Shown here in pieces: positions 44,715 through 57,635 of a stretch of DNA of 64,000 nt (positions within the stretch are counted from its first letter, which is position 1; the number at the start of each line of letters is the position of its first letter). The stretch is from Ailurus styani. Taxonomy: Eukaryota > Chordata > Mammalia > Carnivora > Ailuridae. The translations under genes were made by a program, and so were the position numbers. Where the stretch lies: assembly GCA_002007465.1 (NCBI GenBank), contig LNAC01000732.1, forward strand, positions 1-64,000, given 5' to 3'. The notes under the pieces were generated by a model. The model was not told the DNA's origin. It ran no database searches and saw nothing but the letters and a program-made list of their open reading frames with translations.

Positions 44715-45515
44715 AAAAAAAATGGTGTTTTGAAAATAGAAAAATGGAATAGCCACATACAAAAGAAAGAAATTGAATCTTTACCTTATAATATATATAA
44801 AATTAACTCCCAAAGTAACAAAGACCTAAACAAAAGATATAAAGCTACAAAATGCTTAGAAGTAAATCTAGGGGAAAACTTTGTAACATTGGGTTTGGCG
44901 AGGAATTCTGAGATGGTATACCAAAGCATAGACAACAAAAGTAAAAGAGACAAATTTGTGTATCAAAGATCACAATCAACAAAGCGTAAAGGCAACCCAC
45001 AGAACGGGAGAAATATCTGCAAATCATACAACTGCTAAGAGGTTAATATCCAGAGTATATAAATAATTCCTACAATTCGACAAGAAAAAAATAACTCAAT
45101 TTTTAAAACAAACAAACAGCTTGAATAGACACTTCTCCAAAAATGATACGCAAATGGCCAAGAAGGAATTCTGACATAGGCTACAACATGGATGAACTTC
45201 CAGGACATTATGCTAACTGAGATAAGGCAGTCACAAAAAGACAAATATTGTATGATTCTACTCATATGAAAAACCTATAATACAAAAATTCAAAGAAATA
45301 GAAAGTAAGATGATGGATGCCAGGAGATTGAGGAAGGGGAAATGGGGAGTTGGTGTTTAGTGGATAACTGGTTTCAATTTTACAAGATGAAAAAGGATTG
45401 GAGATTGTTTATACAATACTGTAAATATATTTAACAATACTGTAATGTACACTTAGAAAAGATTAAGATGGCAAATTTTATGTTATGTATTTTCCTGCCA
45501 CAATAAAAATTTAAA
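44715..45515 (+). mobile_element. Old L1 fragment (ORF2 end and 3' UTR)
   Basis: The frame at 44703-45038 keeps L1 ORF2-like wording (NKDLNKRYKA, GNPQNGRNICKSYNC in diverged form). From 45175 'acaacatggatgaacttccaggacattatgctaactgagataaggcag' continues to 3' UTR and an AATAAAAATTTAAAA end. Frame-broken. Confidence 0.88.
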
Positions 45516-46284
45516 ATATTGATTCCTGGACTACCATTTTTAAAACTACTTTCTGTGAGTGTCAAGAGATTTTAACTTATAGGAGGTAAAAAGGAAACAA
45601 AACAAAACAAAAACAAAGCAAAGAGGAAAAGGCATTCCAAAGTCAATTAAGTTTAGAAATTGCCTTGTTAACCAAATTAAAGGTTTTCTACTTGGACTTT
45701 GCAGAGCTATTAACACGCTAATGTGTAGTGAATCTCTGAATAGGGAATAAGGTATGAAAAATTTCCCAAGCTTTCATTTTTTGTGTGTAAAGTAAGAAAA
45801 GCAGAGGTAAATGGTGTTTTTCACACTGTTACTTGGTTTTTTTTCTGCACAAAGTGAACTTAATCCCTAGCTAGGTCTATTCTCCCTTAAATAGGACACA
45901 TGTAAAAAGTTTAACATGAAACTATCATTTCTTATTCAGCACCAGATATATTATAACTGCCAAGCAACTCTATTATACCTGAAAAATAAAACTAGGCTTT
46001 CTATTTGGAGAGTCACAACTTGCCTACATGTTGGGGTTGTAATATTAATTAATTTAATCTTACAGATGCTTCTACTTGCTCCTGCCCTGTGGTAAATGTT
46101 TTTGTGAATGTTGGTCTAGACTGGGGGGTGGAGACATGAATATGACATTTCCTCCATTGACTTAAGATACCAAGTCCCTCTGTGCATAATAAAGTTGGAC
46201 CTGCATGTACTAAGATTCTTAAGTACAAAGATACTATGTTTTTTGAGGGATGGTGTATGTCAACTATACTTCAATTAAAAAAAA

Positions 46285-46314
46285 GTTGTTGTTGTTGTTG
46301 TTATTGTTGTTGTT
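46285..46314. repeat. (TTG)n microsatellite
   Basis: About ten TTG units with one TTA interruption. Confidence 0.95.
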
Positions 46315-47403
46315 TTATAACATCCCTGAAACAAAGCACAACACACTTATTTGGTATTCAGTTGAAGAACTGGATATCTGTTTCAAAGTTAAGGAAAAAG
46401 CCCAACTGTGTTAGACCATCTGTAATTTTTGTACTTTCATATGGGATTCTCAAGGATTATTTTGGCAATATGCAATTCCTGCCTTATGGACTGGCTCTTG
46501 AACCTAACCATTAAACTCATTTTCCACGTATATACAGACCTAAAGGCTTAGAAGAGAAAAATCAGATGGGGGTTACAGTGTGCACAAGGGCTCAGCACAG
46601 AGCTATTCTCATTATACAGCTTCCAGGGAGATGGAGATCAACATGAATGTGATGTACCTAACAGAAGTGCAAGATCATTGGGTTATTTAAAAGTCAAAGT
46701 GCAGAAAAGAAGGCAAAATCTAATTATACACTGTAAAACAAATACTATGTAATAAGTCCAGAAGAGAGTGACAGAATGACAGCAGTGAAAAAGAATAATA
46801 AAAAAAAAGGTTTCTAAATCAATTTTCATCTTGGTCTTAATGCCCAATACATCAGAGGTGTTGCCTTTAGAGTAATTTCAATTAACTACTAAATGTCCTT
46901 AGACATTCTGTCTAGACTTTCTGATGCCACAATATGACTCTAGCTTCAATGAAATACAGAAAAATTATTCTCTAAGAAGCCTTGCTTTCATATTAGCTGA
47001 AAGACATGCTTAACCAAAATGTTAAATTCATTAAAGTCATCTGCTAATAAGGAAGGCAATTAATCAGCAAATGTGAACAAAAGCAAGAAAGAAATTAACT
47101 AAAAAAGCAAGCTACTTTAACATTTAACATGGGACTACATATTTTGAACAAGATTAAAAGGAGTTCCTTCTTGGAGGCAAAGGACATTACTATTGGAATG
47201 AAAAATTTCTATCTTAAAAGTACTCTCATTTGTGATAGGTTTTAATCAAACTTGAGGACTTAGGTAACAGTGAATTATAGGTAACAAAAAGAAAGTGTCA
47301 CTCTTGAGTCCTAAGAGCATACAAAAAGACAAGTGGTTTAATAAATAGTAGTATTAAAAATATACGTCCACAGTCTCAAGATTTAAAAACAAAAATGATA
47401 TTA

Positions 47404-47443
47404 TTTCCCTCCTTCCCTTCTTCCTTCCCTCTTTCCTTCCATT
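47404..47443. repeat. Imperfect (CCTT)n repeat
   Basis: Pyrimidine-only tract built from TTCC and CCTT units. Confidence 0.9.
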
Positions 47444-48027
47444 TATTTTAATAAACACAAGATATCAACTGGATACCTAGATGAATCAGACACTGCCCTT
47501 CCATAATTAAATGACAATACATAAGACATACCAGGATAACTTAAACATAATTACTATATCTTTCAACAGCTCATGTTCAAGTAGTAGAAATAACACCAAT
47601 AGTAAAATAAGTAAAATGGCACCAGTCACTCTAGAAAAACAGACAAAGTGGGAAGAGGGAAGAGATTTTTACTTCCACGTTGATATTTTAACCACAGAGA
47701 GCTCTAAAGGCTATACATTTGGCAGCATATTTTAACAATGAGAAGGCCAAAGCCCCAGAAATTTAAATGGCCTGCTCAATGCTCTGCTAAAAAACAAAGA
47801 GAACACTGGAATCAGAATTCTGGGACTCTACCTTAAGAATTCATACTCTTGAAGAACTTGGTTGAATTCTGATTTGTAGAGATTAGATGTTAAGGGAGAA
47901 GAGAACAGAGTAAGCAAAGAGAGGGAAATTTGAGGTCTGGGTGGAGAAGAGTAACAAACTCACTCTTGCTTGAACTTTGATTTCCCTGAGTGGCACTAGT
48001 TGAAAAATTAAGGACAAGAGTAATGCA

Positions 48028-48229
48028 GGCGCCTGGGTGGCTCAGTGGGTTAAAGTCTCTGCCTTTGGCTCAGGTCATGATCTCAGGGTCCTAGGATCGA
48101 GGCCCGCATCTGGCTCCCTGCTCAGTGGGGAGCCTGCTTCCTCCTCTCTGCCTACTTGTGATCTCTCTCTCTCTCTCTGTCAAATAAATAAATAAAATCT
48201 TAAAAAAAAAAAAAAAAGAAAGAAAAAAA
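48028..48229 (+). mobile_element. Young CAN-SINE with 9-bp target duplication
   Basis: Near-consensus, with TGCCTACTTGTGATCTCTCT in the 3' part and a long A-rich tail containing AAGAAAGAAA. The direct repeat AGTAATGCA lies at 48019-48027 and 48230-48238. Confidence 0.95.
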
Positions 48230-48238
48230 AAGTAATGC

Positions 48239-49816
48239 ATCATAAAATAATAAAAAAATTTAAAAGATAAAAATAAAGCATCCCACAGATGGAGGTACAA
48301 GGGCTGGCTCTGGAAGGGGTTGTCCAAAGCTAACAGCCCACAAGCAATAGTCAATGTGATACAGCCCTCGGCTTGCCTAATATGCCCTGAAGCAAAAGGT
48401 TTTGCTAATAATTAAAAAATTACAAATGTGAAAAAAAAAGAGTAATGCTTAATCACAAAGTTAGCTTCTGTTCTTCTATAGGTAATAGTCACAGAACTTT
48501 GAGTGCTATGAATGAAAATGATTCATTAAGTCAGAGGTGTAAAATGGAAGACTATTTGGGTTAACTGATTATTTTACAGTCATTGAGGTAAGACAAAGAG
48601 AGAGAGTTGGAGGCCAGAAGGTGTGGCCAAAATAAAATTAACTCAAAGCCATGACCAATAAAACGGCTCAAAGAAATGAGGAGGAGACATGAGTGGAGAA
48701 ATAACTGCAAGGTGTCCAGTTTGGGCTCCTGGAAGAGTCACTTTTAATTCTTTACCTGATTTTTCTGGGATTCACTAAAAATTACATGATATTTAGTAGG
48801 TCTTGAAAAGAGGGACATATTATTTAGTTTTTACCAGTCAATTTAGTAGGTCAGTTTCATTTATTTTCTTTGAAAGAATAAATATGAAAGGATGAGCTTG
48901 CACAATCATAACATGAAGTGTTAGGTTTTGTAGATTTATTTGATTTTTTTTTACCTCATTTACAAATGCAAATCCATCTCTCTTAAAGTTTTTCATGGCA
49001 CATAGTATCATCTTATTTAAGTCAAAGTCAAAATTAGGAATCACACTGAAATTGTTATACCTAATAATGCAAGTGTAATCTCTTTCAAATGTATGTATGT
49101 ATGCATATATGTATGGATGGATGGATGGACGGATGGACAGATAAATAGGCAGATACAGAGAGACAACAAAGATTAGCCAACAATGAAGATACCACTTTTA
49201 CTTTTAATGCTTTTGTGCTGACTTCTCTGGCAGCATTTTTTGTCTTACTTTTGATGATGTTTATTAGTAAAATGTAAGGTTTCAAGTTGTTCTTCATTAT
49301 TAAATTGTTCTTATATTTGTTCAGTATAATGTATTAAGTACTAATTAATTTATATAAGCAAACCCCAATGTTTGTTTCATTGAGCCACTACAACGTCAAC
49401 CAATCTTTAATAAAAAATAACTCACAATGAAAACTGCTGAAGATTATAAAATCGTGCAAATCTTTAAATACTCTGCTAACTTGAGAGAGATGAAGGACTA
49501 CGATATTTGCATAGAATAGGACTGCTAGGAGCAGCTGTTGGCTGCATTACAGAGTTGTCTCTAGCTGAATATGGGAAAGTTATCATTTTCATTCACGTTC
49601 TCAAGAGTTTAAATACATGTTCCAAAAGCAAAACTGAAAACATCAATTTAGAACCAAGTTTAACATACACTTTTCTTGGTTTCTCTCATTCCTTTCCTTT
49701 TCCTCTGTCCTCAGTGGAGTTTCCTCCCTGATGTTCTTTCTATCTAATCCAAAGGAATGGATCACTTATGTTTTTGATGCTATGCTGGGACATTTCACAT
49801 ATCTTTATTCCTCTTT
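48239..49816. other. No gene; unique sequence
   Basis: Contains the GTAT/GGAT repeat listed next. Nothing else recognised. Confidence 0.55.
49090..49142. repeat. (ATGT)n / (GGAT)n tetranucleotide repeat
   Basis: ATGT units run into GGAT units with a few interruptions. Confidence 0.93.
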
Positions 49817-49833
49817 AAAAATCTATATGTTAG

Positions 49834-50021
49834 GGCGCCTGGGTGGCTCAGTGGGTTGGGGCCGCTGCCTTCGGTTCAGGTCATGATCCCAGGGTCCTGG
49901 GATCGAGGCCCACATCGGGCTCTCTGCTCAGCGGGGAGCCTGCTTCCTCCTCTCTCCTCTCTCTCTGCCTGCCTCTCTGCCTACTTGTAATCTCTCTCTC
50001 TGTGTCAAATGAATAAAAAAA
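49834..50021 (+). mobile_element. Young CAN-SINE with 17-bp target duplication
   Basis: GGCGCCTGGGTGGCTCAGTG head, GGGATCGAGGCCCACATCGG centre, TGCCTACTTGTAATCTCTCT 3' part. The perfect direct repeat AAAAATCTATATGTTAG lies at 49817-49833 and 50022-50038. The site CTCTTT/AAAAAT fits the L1 endonuclease preference. Confidence 0.97.
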
Positions 50022-50038
50022 AAAAATCTATATGTTAG

Positions 50039-50970
50039 TTATTATTGCCATCATCATTTTACTGAAAAAGAAGTTGTGGCTTAGACTGTGCAAAAGAATT
50101 GGTTGGATGCCTGCCAAAATTTCGAACTCCTCTTTCCATAGTGTAAAGTTGTCCTGGGAGGCAGCTACCCAGTCAGCAGGTATACTTCACCATACCCTTT
50201 GCATTGAGGCATGGTCATGTGACCAGTTTTCACCCAGGAAGGTGGGGCTAGAGCTTTTAAGAAGCAAGTAGACCTTCTCCCCTACCTCGCATCCTATTTG
50301 CCACCTGAACACAGCAAACTCTGAGGCTTTAGGAGGACTGCAGAACCACTAGATATAAGGAATAAAGACCAAGGATTATTTACTGACCAAGTACGCCCAC
50401 ATGAAACAACAGCTGTACATAAACTTATTGTATCAAGCTACTAAAACTTCACAATTTGTTCGATATAAAAAGCATTGTCCTAACTACTACAGGGCTTAAG
50501 TATAATTTCCCAGGCCAAACAGGAAGTAAAGACAGCAGCTGGGGTTGAAACCCAACATGTCTGACTCTAAAACACTAAATTTTAAGTACACTTATGTCAA
50601 ATAATTCTTTCTAAATCACTGTTTTTTACCCTTATCCCTAATATTTTAGGTCATTTTCATTATTTGAAGAAGAAATGTATGATTCTTGTTCATTCAATTT
50701 TACTCTAGCCTAATTTTTCAAAATAATTTTCTGATAATCCTCATTTCTCATTCTGTATTTGAATAAATCTACGTTATTTACCACCTATAAACACTGTGTT
50801 TTTCCATCACTAAGGTTTTCATGAGATTTCTGCTACCTAGAAATATTTTCCCCTACTCCCACCCCTATTCTTATCTAATTCTAGTAATCCTTTAAAATGG
50901 AGATTACATTCCATCTTCTCTATGCTGCTTCCCTGCCTGTCTCAACAAAAATATTTTTCTTCCTCTGGTC
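50039..50970. other. No gene; old repeat traces
   Basis: 50060-50465 resembles an old LTR- or DNA-type repeat ('gtatcaagctactaaaacttcac' near the end), family not named. 50485-50575 has MIR-like wording ('caggccaaacaggaagtaaagacagcagctgggg'). Confidence 0.45.
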
Positions 50971-50974
50971 ATTC

Positions 50975-51725
50975 AACAGAAATTCAGAAATTCAACCACA
51001 CATGATTCTATACTGGGCATAGGGGTTACAGCAGGAAACGAAATAGGAAAAAAAAAATCTCACTTTCATGAGTTCACATTTTAGAGTAGAGAGACAATCA
51101 AAGACAAAATAAATGACTGAATAGCAATTGGGATGAAGACTAACAAAGAGATAAAGGTTTCCAAGTAAACTGATTAGAGGGAGATCTGTTTCTGTCTGGG
51201 GGAAGAAGCCAGACTACCATAGGGTGGTGAAATTTGAACTAAAATGCATAGTGATGGTGCTGGAGTAATTTGGGGACAGTATCTAGGCAGAGGAGATAAG
51301 ATGTTTAGACTTCAAGTTCAGAGCATCATGGCATATTTAAGGAATAGAATGGGCCAGTATGACTGGAACAAAAAATAAGCAGCAGAGAGGGGCACATAAC
51401 ACCATGCTGAGCCAGGCAGGAGCCAAATCATTTAAAACCTTGAGAACATGTTGAGAATTGTGGTCCTCATCCAATGGTGAGAAATGGTATACCACTAGGC
51501 AGATTTAGGAAAGAATTATATATGCAGTGCATTGTATAGGATCATTATGGCCACCATTTGGAGAATGAACTGAAGTAAGAGAGGCAGTGGGAAAAGCAGC
51601 TCTCATCCATTGTAATGGTCCAGTGTAATGCGAGACATTACATTGATCTGATCCAGGGTAGTGGCAATGGAATTGAGAAGTGGCTGAATCCAAGAAGACT
51701 GTTAGTAATAAGGGCAAGAGGGCAA
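50975..51725 (+). mobile_element. Long L2 3'-region fragment
   Basis: In order: 'cattcaacagaaattcag', 'ctatactgggcataggggttacagcagg', 'aatctcactttcatgagttcacattttagag', 'agccaaatcatttaaaaccttgag', 'gccaccatttggagaatgaactg' and 'tccagtgtaatgcgagacattac...ctgatccagggtagtggcaatgg'. These are diverged L2 phrases in the correct succession over 750 bases. Confidence 0.82.
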
Positions 51726-51839
51726 ATCATTGCCCAGTAAGGACAAATCATTAATTTGAATGTAGCTGGCTATATTCTTCAAGTGCTCAGTCTTTCTTTT
51801 GGGAGGCATAAGACAGGACCTAGGAAACCAAACTAATAA

Positions 51840-52100
51840 TGTTCAAATACTGGCTCTGTCACTTCCTAGCTCTGTGAACTTAAACAAGTTACTATACCTC
51901 AGTAGCTTCACCTGGAAGGCAGTTTTGATGACATTATATAAATGTGTGTGTTTGTATGTGTGTGCTTTTATTGCCATGGTTGTGTTATTATTATTATAAT
52001 TTATCCTCCTCTAGTAAACAATTATTTTTTTAAAGGTAGGACTGACACAGAGCATAGTACCTACATCTATTAGAGAATCAATATATGTCTATTAAAGATC
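51840..52100 (+). mobile_element. MIR
   Basis: 'aaatactggctctgtcacttcctagctctgtgaacttaaacaagttactatacctcagtagcttcacctgg' is the MIR core; 'gcatagtacctacatctattagagaatcaatatatgtct' continues to its end. Confidence 0.85.
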
Positions 52101-53405
52101 CATAATTTACTACATATGACATTTTTTTAAATTCAGTATAATAGTACCACTGGGTGTAATCCTTCAAAACAAGTATCAATTTTCAAGTAGAACCTCAAAT
52201 GTTTACTATCATGCTACCAAATGCCCAGAACATGTCGTTCTTTCCCAAAATATAACAATAGAAATTAAGTTTATAACCATTGACACAGGCCCAGTGATGT
52301 AATATGGGGATAAATATGCAACATTACATTATACAGTATGTGTAGAAGACTACGTATTGACTTTCAGAGATGTCCTGGGGATTGTGAGCTGCAAAAGATG
52401 TGAGCATTGTTTTCAGAGCTTCTAGCATGAAGAAACAGACTAACTCAGCTATTGAAAATAAGCACAGATAATTGAAATTGCTATTGTCTGATTTAAGACC
52501 ACAGTGTTATATAAACATGCCTGGAAAATCATCTATTCATTTCATTTCTTTATCTTCAGAAGGACTACAGCTAATGCTTAAGTGATAGGGGGCTACGAAT
52601 AGCTATTTCATTTAAGAATTTTAAGTGTCCACCACATGACTCTTCTAATTTTACCCTTAGAATTAGCTCACAATTTTGCTGCTTAAAAAAAAAAAAACAA
52701 AAAAAAAAGTAGAGCTCTACCATTTCAAGCCCCAGAGGGCATCTCATATGTTCCTCTGGCAAATCTTTTGGGTGTTTAACAATTTATACCTCACTGACAT
52801 TGTATTATTTTGAAAATCCTATGCTAAGAGAACACATGTGGAAATGGAGCACATTGACAATTTCAAATACCAGCATGGAAGTCCTTTTCCCACAGAAGTG
52901 CTGAAAGACACACATATTTCTAGGAAGAATGTATTCTAAACCTCCTTCTACCGCCAGGGAATCAGTGCACTGGGAGCACTGCATGCTGTTTTCACTTCAT
53001 TGCTGATGTATTATTTTCCTAGGGGAAGTTGTAGAGAGAATGCTTTACAACTGTGAAGCTTTCCTGACTGCACATAACCCTCACGTGAAAACATGTGATG
53101 CACTTGGCATTTGCTTGTGCTGGTGTTTGGGGAGGAGGTGGTATTCTCATTTTCTAAATCAGAGTTCTCAACAAGTCATGCCCTGTATCTCATGGCCCAC
53201 ATGAGAAAGACCAAACAATTCAGCTGGGTAGGCAGGGCTCTTACCTTTTGTTTATTTAACACATACACACTGGCAACTCTAAGAACCTGACCTTGCCTCC
53301 TTGAGGAATATGATCTAATGGTGGGGACAGACAATCACGTCCCTGCATAAATAACAGGCACATTATAACTGTGATATACACTAAAATCAGAAATCCATGG
53401 TGCTA
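52101..53405. other. No gene; unique sequence
   Basis: An A run at 52685-52709. 52840-53110 is repeat-poor. 53230-53350 is L2-like but faint. Confidence 0.55.
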
Positions 53406-53412
53406 TGAAACC

Positions 53413-53800
53413 TATTATTATGGGTTGAATAGAATCTCCCAAATAAATATACGATGGAGTCCTAACCCCCAGTTCCTCAAAATGTGACATTATTTGGAGA
53501 TAGGATCTTTATAGAGGTCCTCATTAAGTCATTAGGTGAGGCCACTAGATGAGCCCTAATCTGACTGAAAAAGGAGAAATTGGGACACCAGAGACAGACA
53601 CATATATCCAGGGACAATGATACACACGTACAGGGAAAAGCCTTAGGTCTGCAAACCATGGACGGCGGCCTGGAACAAATCCTTTTCTCACAGCTTCGGA
53701 AGGAACCCTGCCAACATCTCCATTTCAGACCTCACGCCTGTAGAACCGTGAGATAATACATTTCTGTCATTTAAGCCACCCAGTCTGTGGTCCTCTGTCA
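53413..53800 (+). mobile_element. MLT1-type LTR (ERVL-MaLR), solitary
   Basis: 'atgggttgaatagaatctcccaaataaatatacgatggagtcctaacccccag', 'atgtgacattatttggagataggatcttta', 'ggaaccctgccaacatctccatttcagac' and 'gtgagataatacatttctgtcatttaagccacccagtctgtgg' give a near full-length MaLR LTR in plus orientation. No internal retroviral sequence is next to it, so it is a solo LTR. It is an ancient non-coding relic. Confidence 0.9.
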
Positions 53801-53829
53801 TGGGAGTGAAGGAGGTTGAGAGGGTCTCA

Positions 53830-54062
53830 AGAGGAAGTGTCAGCTGAGCTGAGAGCTGAGGGTGAGCTAAGCAAAAATAAAGAGGTTATAGAAGCAGTCT
53901 AGGCACAGGGAACAGCATGACCTAAGATTGCTAAAATTGCTCAGCACGTTTGAGACTGAAGAACTGCTGACATAGGTGGAGATGAATGACCAGGAGGAAG
54001 CAAAGGACAAGGTGAGGCTGGAAATGGATGTTGAAGCCAGATCACAAAGGGTCATATAGGTG
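53830..54062 (+). mobile_element. L2 fragment
   Basis: 'gcagtctaggcacagggaacagcatgacc', 'tggagatgaatgaccaggaggaagc' and 'gatcacaaagggtcatataggtgttattatgg' follow the L2 3' order. Confidence 0.65.
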
Positions 54063-54760
54063 TTATTATGGATATTCTTTCTTTTTCTCACATCTTCTCC
54101 ACTTTGTAAGACAGGCCACCTTTATCCTTATCTTCTGAGTGGAAGCAGCCAAATATCTGTAGAACTTCCTTGCAGTGGACCTCAGTCCCTTGGAAGGGAT
54201 GCTCGGTCCCTTGTGAATCATCTTGCTGTGTATGATGATAAGACAAGGCTTGTTAGTGTCACTTCCCTGACTCCGTTCACATCTAACGCAGTACTAGCTG
54301 ACAAGCATCCACCAATCAGATTTGAGCCTGTGACACTGTGCCTCAAAATCAAGCAAGCTGAGAAAGAAGGCTCCAAAAAGAATCCAAGAGTGGGGAAAAC
54401 ATATATTACATTCTGGGGATGACAGTTTTCAGATGTGGCGTTGATGCAGGCAAAATAGCAACTATAGCAAAGTGAAGTTTCTGAAAGTTCTGAAACTATA
54501 GCAAGGATGCCTTGCTCAGGTCTTATGGGCCATTTAGTCCTCGGGTCATTTGCTTGGTGTCATTTGAGTCACTGTTCCTGGAAAATTGGCCTCCATGGTG
54601 ATTCCACTTAAACCACCCAATATCTCTATTTAATATAATATTTCTATTTAAATCACTAAAATCTGTTTTTAAAATTAAGAACGCAAATAACTGACTTGGT
54701 GCTCTAGTCACCCCCAAGGGTAGAGAGAGCAGTCACCAATCATGCCTTCACAGGTTCTCA
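54063..54760. other. No gene; unassigned sequence
   Basis: A 120-codon frame (54060-54422) is open, but I recognise no domain and its beginning falls in the preceding L2. 54095-54420 has the feel of an old repeat without a name. Nothing else seen. Confidence 0.5.
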
Positions 54761-54763
54761 TGT

Positions 54764-54927
54764 CACTGGTTCCTAAAGCTTGATCCTCAGACCAGTAACA
54801 CCTGGGAATGAAAAACACAAATTCTCAATCTCGGCCCCAGACCCACTGTGGGCATGGGGCCAAACAATGTGTTTTAACATGTCTGTTAAGTGATTCTGAT
54901 ACAGACTAAAGTTTGAAAACTACTGCT
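54764..54927 (+). mobile_element. MER5A-type hAT element
   Basis: 'cactggttcctaaagcttgatcctcagaccagtaacacctggg' to AAGTGATTCTGATACAGACT and GTTTGAAAACTACTG spans the whole element. Confidence 0.88.
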
Positions 54928-55408
54928 CCATATATACCTCTATTTTTAATATTTTAGTGTGTTAAAAATGTCTCCTTCCCTACCAGACTCTGAGCTCCTT
55001 GGGGAAACTACCACAACTCACTCATATTTAGATCTTGAGTGTTTAGATTGAACTGGCACAATAATGTGATGACTGGCAAAGAAATTTCTTACTCTTCTAT
55101 TCTCTTTGTCAAAATGGTCTAATCACTGCCCAAGAACTTTGTCTACTATGTCTGTGTCTAAAGGGGATGAAGAACAACAGACATTCTTCCCATCGACAAT
55201 ATGCACATAACAACAGTACAAGAATCAAAAATGTTATGTAAAGGAAACCTAGATGTTTACCTATAGTTGTACCTACCTTCATTGCTATCTAGTACTACCT
55301 CCTTCAATTTTCAAAGCCCAGATAACATTACCCTGCATCTCACTCAATGATATAATTTTCACAGTGCTTCATAGTATCTCACATCCAATTTTCTGTGGGA
55401 GCTTTTTG

Positions 55409-55459
<51 letters not shown>

Positions 55460-57540
55460 GTTGCTGTTGTTGTTTTGGTTTTTTCTGTGTGTGTATGTTT
55501 TGTTGTTGTTGTTGTTGTTTTTTGTTGGCTTGGAAATTTAAGGACTCTTGTGAATAATTCTTCAGCCAAGCAACCCCATGATGGAAACAATGAATTGAAG
55601 CCTGTACTTCAAAGAGGCTAGCTCAGTTCTTTATTACACTAGGGGATTAGGTGGGCAGAGAGTTGGAGTCAATGTTGACTGGAATAAGTAATATTTATGA
55701 ACAAAGACAAAATGTTCTTCTCTGACATGGATGCCCTGAGGTATAGAATGGAAGCCAGGAGAAAATCTGTGGTGCTCCTATACTTTCACCCCAGGAAAGA
55801 CTTCCAGGAACCAGTTGAAATGTTAATCCAAAGCAAAAGGAAAGTAGAGTGGGTCCTGGCAGGGGTGGGGTGGGGGTGAGGTCCTGAACACAAGGTGTGG
55901 TTATATAAGCAGTTTGTAAATCCTTTGAATACATGCATACATCCAGACTAACTAAAAAATATGTGTGCATATTCATGCACATATAAAAATATAGATTCTT
56001 TTCTGTTTTCATTTTTTCTTCCTTTATTTTATACAAGTAAGGTAGAGGTAATTAGATGGGAGACTTGTCCACTACATGCTCAATATCAGGACAAGAAAAA
56101 ATCCTACCAAGGAGAGGCTAGTCATCTTCATAGGGAAAGTTACTCCATAACATCACTTCTGAATGCACCCTCTGGGTATAACCATGTATGTTCTCACACT
56201 GGAGAAAGTCAAATAAATGTTTAGTGGTGTATAGGATATTTGGATCATGCTAACAGGAATATATGAATGTCTTGAATAACAACAACAATGAAACAATTAT
56301 GTAACCATCACCAAAATAATAATGGAAACTTAACTGCACATTTATAAAGTACTAGACACTGAGCTAAGTGTTTTCTATGAAAAGGGAGTGTTTGTATATT
56401 CTGAGAAACTAAAAGGCCGGAGTATAGGAGGCATTCCTGGTCTGAGTCCTTAGTTCACAGTGGTCCCCCCTCTCTCAGAGCTGCCATGTGATCTAAGAGT
56501 GATATACCAAATATTATTTGGGCCAGATTATCCCAAGAATTTGTATTATTATTTTTTTTTTTAAAATAAGATAGACTCTTGGAGTCACTGTAGTTGATAC
56601 GGCAGATTCTACACAGATGATTCACGAGGACCCACCTCAAAAGGGGGTAATCTCTTTTGATCTTATCTTTTCAAAGGCTGCTTATTCTAGTCTGCCTTGA
56701 ATATTATGACATAGGCAAATATCCTTTCAGTAAATCATCATTTTCCTTAAGCTCGTATGAATCAATCTCTATTATTTGCAAGCAAAGGACTCTTAGCTAA
56801 CCCCAAAATGGCACTCTGCAAATGTACATGCAGGGATGTGTGAAAAACCGTTGATCTTCAATCTGAAGAGGGCTAGAGAAAATGAAGCTATCATCACAAT
56901 GATTAGAAAAAGTGTGCCACAGACTGCACAAGCAACTAGCAAGTTTCAAAACTGAATGCTTACTGTGTGTGGCTAATGCAAATTATACTTATTAGGGTTG
57001 GTGTTCCTATTTGGGCAATGATTTAAACAAAGAAAAGCTGCTATAGTATTTTTGCTTAGAGTGCTAATGAGGAAACATTTGATTGATAACAAAGTCACTT
57101 TAAGGTTCCATCACCAATAAAATAGTGAATATTAAAATGCAAAAAGCCATATTATCTGTGTTATTAAAATACTATTCTATCTTTTATCACTTCATTTGTG
57201 ATATCCCATTCAGCTGGGCAAAGCTTATCTTATTTCGTAATAACTGAAATATAATAAAACACAAAGGTTGCCATGATTTACAAGACATTTCATTTAAACA
57301 CAAATAGTAAAATTTTATTCATTTCCTAAATCCTAGATAACTGCCCAGGCAACAGGGGAATTTATTATTAATAAAGCAGTAAGCAGGAATCCCAGGACAA
57401 TGCTTACAATGGTGACTTTTGCACTGCCCAGCAACTGATTCAAGCAGAATCATTTTCTCTGATGAATGTCAGTGCCATCGAATGACATCTGTTTGTTAAT
57501 AAGCAGCTACCCTCAAATTGGCTGAGGAAATGCAGGGATT
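54928..57540. other. No gene; unique sequence
   Basis: Includes the GT/TTG microsatellite below and a faint MIR phrase at 56335-56370. The run 57040-57540 is repeat-poor and TAAT-rich; see findings. Short open frames on both strands around 55700-56200 have no domain. Confidence 0.55.
55410..55520. repeat. Compound (GT)n and (TTG)n microsatellite
   Basis: About 24 GT units (55410-55458), then TTG units, a short GT run, and a second TTG run to about 55520. The poly-Cys-Val and poly-Thr-His runs in overlapping frames come from this. Confidence 0.96.
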
Positions 57541-57544
57541 CGGT

Positions 57545-57635
57545 GTCCATGGTCTAGCAGTTAGAACAGCAGGCTGAGAGTGCACATTTCTGGGCGAGAA
57601 TCCCAGCTCTGTTACTGTCACTTCAGGCTGCCTTG
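57545..57635 (+). mobile_element. MIR head fragment
   Basis: 'catggtctagcagttagaacagcaggctgagagtgcacatttctgggcgagaatcccagctctgttactgtcac' is the tRNA-like 5' part of MIR. Confidence 0.78.

Larger units (their letters stand above)
45516..48018. other. No gene; unique sequence
   Basis: Holds an AAAAC-rich patch (45594-45615), a possible L1 3' tail (46246-46284, GTGTATGTCAACTATACTTC), the TTG repeat and CCTT repeat listed separately. 46960-47120 is repeat-poor with TAAT motifs. No gene seen. Confidence 0.55.

Noticed and set aside
53413..53800. Possible full endogenous retrovirus around the MLT1 LTR
   Set aside because: No second LTR and no gag-, pol- or env-like sequence lies on either side; the copy is a solitary LTR.
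55253..55621. Cys-Val-rich 122-codon frame
   Set aside because: The run is created by the GT microsatellite.
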